This document shows positions 1 to 5,546 of a stretch of 6,970 bases of DNA, piece after piece. The position numbers were made by a program, and so were the translations under genes. Under the pieces are notes generated by a model that made no database searches, had not been told where the DNA came from, and was given only the letters and a program-made list of their open reading frames with translations. This DNA comes from Chitinophaga pinensis (GTDB taxonomy: Bacteria; Bacteroidota; Bacteroidia; M30B66): contig CALQRR010000086.1 in NCBI GenBank assembly GCA_943333015.1, positions 1 to 6,970 on the forward strand, read 5' to 3'. Position 1 is the stretch's first letter, and each line of letters begins with the position of its first letter.

Positions 1-324
1 ATTTCCATAATGAATGGATGCCACCTCCGATCGTGGCACTAGGTAAAGAACACTGTCCTTTTCTAATTTTGAATAGGTGATGAATTGGAGGTCTATTTCC
101 AAAATCCTCCCAATAATCTTTCCTCCCTTTTTTAGATAGAGTGTGTCTGGAAACATGCTCACGGGGAGTATTGAATCCTGAGAAGCGCCTGAACACACAT
201 CCAGATTCAAATCACTATGCTGCTCTGAGAGCTCTTGAGCGGAATTATTGTTCCCAAAACAGGCATCGGCTGTTTGAGAAAACAGCAGTAGAATTAAAAG
301 CGATCGAATATTCAGCGTGTTCAT
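1..324 (-). CDS. Secreted protein, paralog of the upstream gene; 3' part cut off by window edge
   Basis: An open frame of 108 codons runs from the ATG at 322-324 to the window edge with no stop. Residues 1-21 form a hydrophobic signal peptide (basic R7, then an L/I-rich core, ending near TADA), followed by C22. The ADAC context is only a poor lipobox, so Sec-type secretion is more likely than lipidation, but this is unsettled. After a polar linker (about residues 23-58), residues 60-107 match the N-terminal domain of the neighbouring 321-1127 product: D-x-L-x-LK-x-G, then LE, I-x-Y, Y-x-x-P-x-x-EV and I-x-Y occur in the same order and at nearly the same spacing. The start overlaps that gene's stop (ATGA), which indicates an operon with translational coupling. 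The function is unknown; I infer a cell-envelope protein. A C-terminal barrel like the neighbour's may lie outside the window. Confidence 0.8.
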   Translation of the reverse strand, partial: MNTLNIRSLLILLLFSQTADACFGNNNSAQELSEQHSDLNLDVCSGASQDSILPVSMFPDTLYLKKGGKIIGRILEIDLQFITYSKLEKDSVLYLVPRSEVASIHYGN

Positions 325-1127
325 TTTGAGCGGGAGTTAAAACCGATGGTCAACGTGATTCTAAATCCGGTATGCTCGGTATGAGCGGGTTTTAATTCAG
401 TCTTGATTTCATACAATCCTGTGATGGGATTGAGATATTCGGATTCAATTAACACGTTCTGGTAAGATTTGGTGACAGAAGGAATGAACGCTATATTGAT
501 AGGAAAAACCACCTTTCCGGATCGGAAAGAAGAGCCTGCGGCAATTAGGATCCCGGATCCGCCGAGCGATAATGTAGGGCCAAGACCCAATTCAAACCCT
601 TTGGCTGAGCGGTATCCTACCATTGCGGTGATGCTTGGAATAAGCAGTCCTTGTTCCATTCCTCCAAACATGGGAATCAATTCAATGAGCCCCGCAGCCC
701 CATTGTCAAGAGTAAAAAAACGCGTTTCAAATTGCCATCCAAATTGGGTGATAATGGGATTGATGTCCCGCTCAAAAATGTCATTCATCCGGTCTTTAGA
801 TTCTCCTGCTTGCAAATACGTCAGCCCTATGCGAGGGCCGCCATAACGCAACTTAGAACTGACCGGTTGGATATCCGGTTTCTTTTGAATGGCAGTAATC
901 TCCTCTATTTGACCGTTTTGGTAAACAATTCGGACAACTTCTGTTTTTGGAATAAAATAGATGGGACCCGAAGGATTCTCAAAGCGTTTGTATTTGATGG
1001 ATTCTGAAAACACTTCCAACACCTGAACGAGGACCTCCGATCCATCCTTTAAAAACAAGCGATCTTGAGCATGGATACTCTGCAAAAAACCCACAAGACT
1101 CAATAGTGCGATTATTACCCATTTCAT
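321..1127 (-). CDS. Probable outer-membrane beta-barrel protein with N-terminal beta-rich domain
   Basis: This is a 268-residue secreted protein of unknown function. Residues 1-20 are a classical signal peptide with likely cleavage after SIHA, just before QDR. Residues 22-77 form a compact domain of the type common in Bacteroidota envelope proteins (LKDG, I-x-Y, IPKTEV, I-x-Y-x-NG). A short linker follows. From about residue 92 there are alternating hydrophobic/polar and aromatic stretches rich in Gly (GGPRIGLTYL, FGWQFETRFF, GYRSAKGFELGLGP, FRITLTIGF), as expected for an outer-membrane barrel. A GTG at 1146-1148 would add seven residues (another copy of KWVI). I prefer the ATG at 1125-1127 because it gives a normal signal peptide and the GTG overlaps a possible -7 element. 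It is the first gene of an operon with the partial paralog downstream. The barrel assignment is inferred from composition, not from a recognised family. Confidence 0.75.
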   Translation of the reverse strand: MKWVIIALLSLVGFLQSIHAQDRLFLKDGSEVLVQVLEVFSESIKYKRFENPSGPIYFIPKTEVVRIVYQNGQIEEITAIQKKPDIQPVSSKLRYGGPRIGLTYLQAGESKDRMNDIFERDINPIITQFGWQFETRFFTLDNGAAGLIELIPMFGGMEQGLLIPSITAMVGYRSAKGFELGLGPTLSLGGSGILIAAGSSFRSGKVVFPINIAFIPSVTKSYQNVLIESEYLNPITGLYEIKTELKPAHTEHTGFRITLTIGFNSRSK

Positions 1128-1147
1128 AATGACCCATTTAATTTTCA

Positions 1148-1155
1148 CAAAGATG
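1148..1155 (-). promoter_or_regulatory. Possible -7 promoter element (CATCTTTG)
   Basis: Read on the minus strand this is CATCTTTG, one mismatch from the Bacteroidota -7 consensus TAnnTTTG, about 20 nt before the ATG at 1127. No TTTG -33 element is seen at the expected spacing. The region behind it (about 1170-1220) is very AT-rich with TAT/ATT runs, which could act as an upstream element. Weak support. Confidence 0.3.
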
Positions 1156-1263
1156 GGCAGTAGTATTTTCTATTTGTATGATTATTATCAATTATAGATT
1201 ACAATATTATTATTATAGTGCATTGCGTGCTTTTTACCTCTCCGATATCGTTCAAAATAACAT

Positions 1264-1296
1264 AAAAAAAGCCGTCCTGTTGGGGACGGCTTTTTT
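1264..1296 (-). terminator. Rho-independent terminator of the glutamate dehydrogenase gene
   Basis: A perfect 7-bp GC-rich stem, GCCGTCC (1271-1277) with GGACGGC (1284-1290), encloses a 6-nt loop. It is flanked by an A-run at 1264-1270 and a T-run at 1291-1296, so the stem extends by A:T pairs and a U-tract follows on either strand. It lies about 20 bp downstream of the gdh stop codon. No plus-strand gene lies to its left, so its main role must be on the minus strand, although the structure is bidirectional. Confidence 0.93.
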
Positions 1297-1314
1297 GTTT
1301 AATCGATATACTGA

Positions 1315-2739
1315 TCACGGGAAAACTCCCAGTGTGTTGTATGACTGAACGATTTTCTTGATAGCTACTACAAACGCTGCAGTACGCAAATCAGGAATAC
1401 CTGAACCGCTTTTCAATTCATCGCGAATTGCATTGTACGAGTTGATCATCGTTTCTTCCAATCCAGAATAAACCAAATCAAGCTCGTCTGCTCCACGCTC
1501 AATAAGTGCGCGCTGAGAATCGGTTGCACGACGACCGGTCATGTCTTCCAATACAGAAATCGTATTGCGACCTGCCGACTCATCCCAACGTTTGCCCAAA
1601 CGACCGAAACGGACGTGGCTCAGGTTTTTCAACCATTCGAAATAAGAAACAGTCACACCTCCTGCATTGAGGTAAATATCCGGAATGATGTAAACACCTT
1701 TCGCGTTTAGAATTGCTTCTGCTTCTGGTGTTACAGGTCCGTTTGCTGCTTCTCCAATGATCTTACACTTGATGCGGTCAGCATTTCCTGCATTGATCTG
1801 ATTTTCGAGCGCTGCTGGTACCAATACATCACACTCAATTTCAAGTGCTGCGTATTTGTCCACGTTTGTAGTACCCGGGAAATTCAGAATGCTGCCCGTT
1901 TTAATGCGGTGAGCTTCCAATGCATGTGGATTGATTCCATCAGCACTGTAAATAGCGCCATCCCACTCAGCAATAGAAATGATCTTTCCACCACCTTCGT
2001 GAATGAATTTTGCCGAATGGAAACCTACGTTACCAAAGCCTTGAACAACGAATGTTTTTCCTGCCATGCCCGGAGTCAAGCCCCATGCCTTGCAATCCTC
2101 TTCGATGCTTAACGCCTCGCGGATACCAAAGTAAACACCTAGTCCTGTTGCTTCCTTACGACCGCGGATTCCTCCCTGACTAACAGGCTTTCCTGTTACA
2201 CATGCCGAAGCATTGAGCTCGTTCGGGAAAAATGTGGCGTATGTATCAACGATCCACGCCATTTCGCGTTCGCCTGATCCGTAATCCGGAGCGGGAACAT
2301 CGATACCGGGGCCGATGAAGTTTTTCTTAATCAGTTCAGACGTGTAGCGACGCGTAATGCGCTCCATTTCATCTGCAGATAGTTTGCGTGGACTGATTTT
2401 GATACCACCTTTTGCTCCACCAAAGGGAACGTCAACAATAGCACATTTGTAAGTCATCAGAGCTGCAAGTGCCATCACTTCGTCCTGATTCACTGCTGTG
2501 CTGAAACGAATACCGCCCTTTGTTGGGAGTTTGTGGTGAGAGTGTTCCACACGGTAGGCTTCAATGACCTGATAGCTGTCACCCATTTTCACAGGGAACT
2601 TCATCCGGTAAACACTGTTGCAATATTTTATCTGATCTAACAGACCTTCAGATACATCGACGAATTTCGCCGCACGATCAAAATACTTAAGGACGTCTTG
2701 AAAAAACTCGTCCTCTCTCTTTTCCGTAATGTCGGACAT
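1315..2739 (-). CDS. gdhA: Glutamate dehydrogenase (Glu/Leu/Phe/Val dehydrogenase family)
   Basis: This enzyme catalyses reversible NAD(P)-dependent oxidative deamination of glutamate to 2-oxoglutarate and ammonium in the cytoplasm. It has 474 residues. The substrate domain shows PTKGGIR (K74), TYK (K98), the catalytic lysine in PFGGAKGG (K110) and the proton-relay aspartate in VPAPD (D152). The Rossmann domain shows VVQGFGNVG (231-239) with EWDG at the end of the second strand (258-261). Segments such as [11 protein letters not shown] and [18 protein letters not shown] make it look, from memory, like the mitochondrial GLUD1-type lineage rather than the short E. coli type, so the coenzyme cannot be fixed from sequence. 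The ATG at 2737-2739 is chosen. An 18-residue extension to a GTG at 2793 is non-conserved and would contain the TACGTTTG promoter element. The gene is monocistronic: own promoter, strong terminator just after the stop. Confidence 0.95.
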   Translation of the reverse strand: MSDITEKREDEFFQDVLKYFDRAAKFVDVSEGLLDQIKYCNSVYRMKFPVKMGDSYQVIEAYRVEHSHHKLPTKGGIRFSTAVNQDEVMALAALMTYKCAIVDVPFGGAKGGIKISPRKLSADEMERITRRYTSELIKKNFIGPGIDVPAPDYGSGEREMAWIVDTYATFFPNELNASACVTGKPVSQGGIRGRKEATGLGVYFGIREALSIEEDCKAWGLTPGMAGKTFVVQGFGNVGFHSAKFIHEGGGKIISIAEWDGAIYSADGINPHALEAHRIKTGSILNFPGTTNVDKYAALEIECDVLVPAALENQINAGNADRIKCKIIGEAANGPVTPEAEAILNAKGVYIIPDIYLNAGGVTVSYFEWLKNLSHVRFGRLGKRWDESAGRNTISVLEDMTGRRATDSQRALIERGADELDLVYSGLEETMINSYNAIRDELKSGSGIPDLRTAAFVVAIKKIVQSYNTLGVFP

Positions 2740-2780
2740 AAACGGGTGGTTTAAAGATTGATAATTGGGATTGACTGCGC

Positions 2781-2788
2781 CAAACGTA
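2781..2788 (-). promoter_or_regulatory. Candidate -7 promoter element (TACGTTTG) of gdhA
   Basis: On the minus strand TACGTTTG matches TAnnTTTG exactly, giving a leader of roughly 35 nt before the ATG at 2739. No TTTG -33 box is found about 17-23 bp further upstream, so the match is one-sided. Its position inside the possible 18-codon N-terminal extension argues for the downstream start. Confidence 0.45.
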
Positions 2789-2833
2789 CACAAAATTTTA
2801 CGGTTGGCTGATGTTGGTAAAAGGAAATATATC

Positions 2834-2846
2834 TTTGAAATTCAAA
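2834..2846. repeat. 13-bp palindrome upstream of gdhA
   Basis: TTTGAA-A-TTCAAA is a perfect 6-bp inverted repeat around one central base, about 50 bp upstream of the candidate gdhA -7 element. It could be an operator for a dimeric regulator. In an AT-rich intergenic stretch it could also be chance. Confidence 0.25.
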
Positions 2847-2938
2847 CAGTTAAGCAAATTTTTAGAGCGGTCTGCACATTTCACCTCTCCGAAAAAGGCA
2901 AGAAAATGGTCCGGTACGGGTAGAAATTTGACAGTTGA

Positions 2939-3460
2939 CTAAACAGAAGGGCTGAAAAGTGCCTTCAATTCTGTTGCATCATCGGGTTTCATTTTACCCG
3001 CCAAAATCAAACTCAACTGACGGCGGCGTAACGCCCCTTCAAAGCGACTCCGCTCCAACTCCGATTCCGGAATGAGCTCCGGAACAGCAATCGGATTCCC
3101 CAACTGATCAACCGCCACAAACGTATAAATGGCTTCGTTGTGGCGAACACGTTCTCCGGTGGAATGATTCTCCACCCACACATCAATAAACACCTCCATC
3201 GACGAAGAGAACGATCGGGAAACATGCGCTTCCAGCGTAACAATATCGCCTAATTTGATCGGGCGGCTAAACGAAACGTTGTTCACCGATGCCGTTACCA
3301 CAATGCGCTTGCAATGACGGTGTGCTGAAATGGCTGCGGTAATATCCATCCAATGCAGTAAACGACCTCCCATAAGGTTTCCAAGGGTGTTGGTATCATT
3401 GGGAAGTACGATCTCCGATGAAATCGCCATCGACTCGCGGGCAAACTTTTGTGTTTTCAT
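2939..3460 (-). CDS. Acyl-CoA thioesterase, hotdog fold (YciA/BACH-type)
   Basis: This enzyme hydrolyses acyl-CoA thioesters to free acid and CoA in the cytoplasm. The 173-residue product carries one hotdog domain (about residues 10-125). The family signature is near the N-terminus: LPNDTNTLGNLMGG (19-32) followed by LLHWMD, with N24 and D39 at the positions used for catalysis in YciA/BACH-type enzymes. Further family features are VTASVNNVSFSRPIKLGD, the strand VFIDVWVEN, and YTFVAVD near the end of the domain. The C-terminal 45 residues are charged and helical, with an RRRQL stretch. A single hotdog domain implies an oligomer, as in bacterial YciA (mammalian ACOT7 has two). Substrate chain length cannot be read from sequence. 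The gene stands alone, with a promoter 8 nt before its ATG. I see no clear terminator between its stop and the gdhA promoter region, so some read-through into gdhA is possible. Confidence 0.9.
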   Translation of the reverse strand: MKTQKFARESMAISSEIVLPNDTNTLGNLMGGRLLHWMDITAAISAHRHCKRIVVTASVNNVSFSRPIKLGDIVTLEAHVSRSFSSSMEVFIDVWVENHSTGERVRHNEAIYTFVAVDQLGNPIAVPELIPESELERSRFEGALRRRQLSLILAGKMKPDDATELKALFSPSV

Positions 3461-3468
3461 AAGCAGCG

Positions 3469-3476
3469 CAAAGGTA
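3469..3476 (-). promoter_or_regulatory. -7 promoter element (TACCTTTG) of the thioesterase gene
   Basis: TACCTTTG on the minus strand is an exact TAnnTTTG match, ending 8 nt before the ATG at 3460. Transcription would therefore start only a few bases before the start codon. A T-run about 25-30 bp upstream is the only -33-like feature. No Shine-Dalgarno sequence fits in the short leader. Confidence 0.55.
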
Positions 3477-3500
3477 GAGAGAGCCGCGGGATTCCTGCTA

Positions 3501-3527
3501 TAAAAAACCCCGGACTTCAGTCCGGGG
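3501..3527 (-). terminator. Minus-strand Rho-independent terminator hairpin
   Basis: CCCCGGAC (3508-3515) pairs perfectly with GTCCGGGG (3520-3527) around the 4-nt loop TTCA (TGAA on the minus strand). One more T:A pair could form within the loop. On the minus strand the stem is followed by a T-run (A-run at 3502-3507 on plus). The plus strand has CCCTC instead of a T-run, so it should terminate only leftward transcription. No minus-strand gene is found immediately upstream. It may insulate the thioesterase promoter, or be one copy of a short dispersed hairpin repeat. Confidence 0.75.
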
Positions 3528-3671
3528 CCCTCTCAAACGCAATGTCGGTATTCAAACCAACTGCATCCCTAGACGTCAGTCCTGAGCGTTCACCACCAAA
3601 AAATGCCCTGTGTTAACCGAAGGCTGCTCATCCTTTCCGCATAAGCCTTTTCATTATCACGCCCGCCTTCC

Positions 3672-3679
3672 TATATTCG
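3672..3679 (+). promoter_or_regulatory. Candidate -7 promoter element (TATATTCG) of hemJ
   Basis: TATATTCG differs from TAnnTTTG at one base and ends 4 nt before the hemJ ATG at 3684, the same near-leaderless arrangement as other genes in this window. Only a TTTT run near 3648-3651 stands where a -33 element would be. The 223-bp divergent gap between the thioesterase gene and hemJ holds this element, the thioesterase promoter and the 3501-3527 hairpin; I see no small gene in it. Confidence 0.4.
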
Positions 3680-3683
3680 CAGC

Positions 3684-4220
3684 ATGCTTTACCTCTATCT
3701 CAAAGCGATTCACATCATTTTCATCGTCACCTGGTTTGCCGGTTTGTTTTACATGCCACGGCTGCTCATCTACGACGTAGAAGCCCGCCAAAAACCCGAA
3801 CCCGAAAGCAGTATTCTGGTCAACCAGTTCCGCATCATGCAAAAACGTCTCTGGTTTGGCATCACCTGGCCATCCTTTGTTTTAACTATGATCCTCGGCC
3901 CTTGGATTGTCATCGAAGCCGAACACATCCAGTGGACAGACCGCTGGCTCGTCATCAAACTCGGCCTCGTTGCAGGGCTTGTTATCTATCATTTCAGCCT
4001 GCAATACATCTTCCGGCAACTCGGAAAAAATCTGCTGCGCTACACCTCCAACCAACTCAGGTTGTGGAACGAGGTCGCCACCCTGTTCCTCGTTTCCATT
4101 GTCTTTTTGGTGATCCTCAAAAGCGAACTCGACATGCTTTACGGGCTACTCGGACTTCTGGCGCTCATCGCGGTACTCATGCTGGCCATCCGAATTTACA
4201 AACGCATCCGTCAGAAATAG
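3684..4220 (+). CDS. hemJ: Protoporphyrinogen IX oxidase, HemJ family
   Basis: HemJ oxidises protoporphyrinogen IX to protoporphyrin IX, the penultimate step of heme synthesis, in the cytoplasmic membrane. The 178-residue product has hydrophobic segments at about 5-25, 58-77, 88-109, 130-146 and 150-172. It aligns in recall with Acinetobacter-type HemJ along its length: KAIH (H10) followed by WFAGLFYMPRL in helix 1, RLWFGITWPS, the lysine in WLVIKLGLVAGLVIYH (K92) and WNE (128-130) before the fourth helix. The last 30 residues form an additional helix beyond the short proteobacterial form, which I believe is usual in Bacteroidota members. D31 stands where I recall a histidine (FVYH). The start is fixed by the promoter 4 nt upstream and by alignment. 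No other heme gene is adjacent. Older annotations may call such proteins CopD-like or UPF0093. Confidence 0.87.
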   Translation: MLYLYLKAIHIIFIVTWFAGLFYMPRLLIYDVEARQKPEPESSILVNQFRIMQKRLWFGITWPSFVLTMILGPWIVIEAEHIQWTDRWLVIKLGLVAGLVIYHFSLQYIFRQLGKNLLRYTSNQLRLWNEVATLFLVSIVFLVILKSELDMLYGLLGLLALIAVLMLAIRIYKRIRQK

Positions 4221-4357
4221 TAAGGGGGCGTAGACCGGGCTATTGTTTCAAGCCCTGCAGATATCCTTCATACCATCTTCAATACTCCCCAAGCCGGCAT
4301 CACATGGTTGCATACTCCATCAGGGCTTTACACGCTATCCCTAACGCGCGCAACGCG
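4221..4357 (-). other. Possible structured intergenic element in the convergent gap
   Basis: The 307-bp gap between hemJ and the HU-SPOR gene (4221-4527) contains no supportable ORF on either strand. Read on the minus strand, its left part starts with a GC-rich block (4333-4357) containing GCGCGTTAGGGATAGCG, continues with AAAGCCCTG, and ends with AGCCCGGTCTACGCCCCC directly against the hemJ stop. I recall a similar pattern (GCGTTAGGGAT ... AAAGCCCGACC ... CGCCC) as a recurring intergenic element in Bacteroidota genomes, but cannot verify it here. AAGCCCTG (4250-4257) and CAGGGCTT (4321-4328) form an 8-bp long-range pair enclosing 63 nt. It could be a noncoding RNA, a dispersed repeat or the shared 3' region of two convergent transcripts. 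Confidence 0.35.
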
Positions 4358-4365
4358 ACAGAAAC

Positions 4366-4391
4366 AAACAGGTAGAAGTCAACACCTGTTT
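4366..4391. terminator. Weak hairpin, possible terminator
   Basis: AAACAGGT (4366-4373) pairs with ACCTGTTT (4384-4391) around a 10-nt loop. The minus strand continues with GTTTCTG, a modest T-rich tail, so weak termination of leftward read-through is possible. The stem has only three G:C pairs. It is the middle of three inverted repeats in this convergent gap. Confidence 0.3.
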
Positions 4392-4491
4392 CGTTCAGCA
4401 GGCAAACATTCCGGAAATAAAAAAGAGAAAAGAGGTTAACCCGCGAGGGACTTCCAAATCGTAGAAGGTAAAGGCCTGTCGGTAAAACTTT

Positions 4492-4519
4492 TCTTGAACA
4501 GCAAGAGTACTGTTCGAGA
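4492..4519 (-). terminator. Hairpin just after the HU-SPOR stop, possible terminator
   Basis: TCTTGAACAG (4492-4501) pairs with CTGTTCGAGA (4510-4519), ten pairs with one T-G wobble, around an 8-nt loop. It starts 8 bp beyond the HU-SPOR stop codon, where a terminator is expected, but the minus-strand tail is AAAGTTTTACC rather than a clean T-run. It may be a weak terminator or a 3'-end stabilising stem. Confidence 0.4.
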
Positions 4520-4527
4520 CGGCTGGA

Positions 4528-5511
4528 TTAGCGGATCAATAACCACGCTTCCTCATTCAAGCCTTTGCGGATAGAATTCAATTCTTCGCTCGCCTCGCGG
4601 ATACTAGGATAATTACCATACACCACACGGTATAATCCGGCTGGTGTACGATCGAGTAAATAGGCACCAAAGCCTTTTTCACTCAGGTAATCCACCATGC
4701 CATCGGCATTCGATTGTGTGGAATAACATCCGGCAACAATAAATATCCGTGCACTCTCAGCACTGAAAGCTTCCTCCACCGGAACAAACACCGAAGGACG
4801 CGCCGCAGGCATATCAGTAGGATTAACAATACCCATAGCCACAACAGGCATACGGACACTGTTTTTAAAAATATTCAAATCGGCAGTGGAAATCCCTTTT
4901 CCTTCCGGCAAGCTTGCGTTCACACCAATAAATGCAGCAATCAGCAAAATGGGAACAGCCTGCAAAACACGACGTATCGGGAATTTGCGACTCACCTTCA
5001 CCGGTGGCACCAAGTCGCGGTTTACAAAAACAGGCTCAGGACGACGTTCCGGAATTGGAAAACGATTGATCGGCTGAACCTGCAGGGCATAAAGTCCAAT
5101 GGCTTCCGGAAGATAATTGTGCGTAGTAAATGCGCGAAACTGCAGATTACGCTCCACATCCATACTGAATTGCCCTACTTCCGACCATTCGATACGCTCA
5201 CCAGCCAATAAATTAGTATTCAGCGATTCCGCATAATCGGAAAGGATTCTCCGGGACTCTGCAAAGGAAATCTGTGCGCTCTTTACAAGCTCATTTACCA
5301 GTAAACCATCATCTGTTTGCAAGCTACGATTGAAAACCAGCTGTTTTGATGGTGCCTGAAACACATGGGTAACAGGATGCACGCGTGCAGGTGCATAATT
5401 ACCAATCAATCCGCCAAAACTGGGAAGAATGATGCAATCATGTACATGCAGCAAATTAGCCACAAGGCTGGCAACCTGCTTGTTACGTTTAGAAAACTCC
5501 GTGTGCTCCAT
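4528..5511 (-). CDS. CCDC81-like prokaryotic HU domain protein with transmembrane helix and C-terminal SPOR domain
   Basis: The product has 327 residues in three parts. Residues about 7-148 resemble the paired CCDC81-like prokaryotic HU domains of Bacteroidota: LLHVHDCIILPSFGGLIGNY, then FNRSLQTDDGLL and a second unit containing WSEVGQF. A basic segment (KVSRKFPIRR) precedes one transmembrane helix (about 182-200). After a linker, residues about 253-326 form a SPOR domain (FIVAGCYSTQSNADGMVDYL, then YRVVYGNY), a fold that binds glycan strands lacking stem peptides at division septa. The topology puts the HU part in the cytoplasm and SPOR in the periplasm. I infer a link between the nucleoid or a cytoplasmic partner and septal wall; DNA binding is not shown. 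The start at 5511 is chosen because TATATTTG lies 5 nt upstream; a 27-residue extension to 5592 would overlap kdsB and contain that promoter. Confidence 0.85.
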   Translation of the reverse strand: MEHTEFSKRNKQVASLVANLLHVHDCIILPSFGGLIGNYAPARVHPVTHVFQAPSKQLVFNRSLQTDDGLLVNELVKSAQISFAESRRILSDYAESLNTNLLAGERIEWSEVGQFSMDVERNLQFRAFTTHNYLPEAIGLYALQVQPINRFPIPERRPEPVFVNRDLVPPVKVSRKFPIRRVLQAVPILLIAAFIGVNASLPEGKGISTADLNIFKNSVRMPVVAMGIVNPTDMPAARPSVFVPVEEAFSAESARIFIVAGCYSTQSNADGMVDYLSEKGFGAYLLDRTPAGLYRVVYGNYPSIREASEELNSIRKGLNEEAWLLIR

Positions 5512-5516
5512 TTCTC

Positions 5517-5546
5517 CAAATATAGCGCGGTTTTCGGTCAGACAAA
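5517..5546 (-). promoter_or_regulatory. Promoter of the HU-SPOR gene (TTTG-N18-TATATTTG)
   Basis: On the minus strand TTTG (5546-5543), an 18-nt spacer and TATATTTG (5524-5517) match both Bacteroidota housekeeping elements. The -7 box ends 5 nt before the ATG at 5511. The -33 box lies in the last codons of kdsB and the spacer covers the kdsB stop, so the HU-SPOR gene can be transcribed separately from kdsB. This is the best two-part promoter in the window. Confidence 0.65.

Noticed and set aside
141..329. 62-codon plus-strand open frame at the left end
   Set aside because: Antisense to the partial secreted paralog at 1-324, which has a signal peptide, a domain match and a coupled start.
469..1007. 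Two overlapping plus-strand open frames of 118-125 codons
   Set aside because: Both are antisense to the barrel protein gene, which has a signal peptide and a paralog; neither frame shows coding features.
1165..1220. AT-rich stretch with repeated ATTATAG and TAT/ATT runs
   Set aside because: Low-complexity promoter-region sequence; the repeats are too short and simple to call as an element.
2740..2793. 18-residue N-terminal extension of glutamate dehydrogenase from a GTG codon
   Set aside because: The extension holds a TACGTTTG promoter element and does not resemble GDH N-termini; the ATG at 2739 gives a standard start.
2870..2895. tRNA-Ser-like end (CACCTCTCCG / CGGAGAGGTG)
   Set aside because: It resembles the acceptor-end sequence of a tRNA-Ser, but no anticodon arm, T-loop GTTCGAATC or second acceptor strand is found nearby on either strand.
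3902..4375. 157-codon plus-strand open frame overlapping hemJ
   Set aside because: It lies in another frame of hemJ and has a low-complexity H/R/P-rich translation without any domain; hemJ is clearly the real gene.
4714..5211. 165-codon plus-strand open frame
   Set aside because: Antisense to the HU-SPOR gene, with a composition rich in N, H, T and R and no recognisable motif; a shadow frame.
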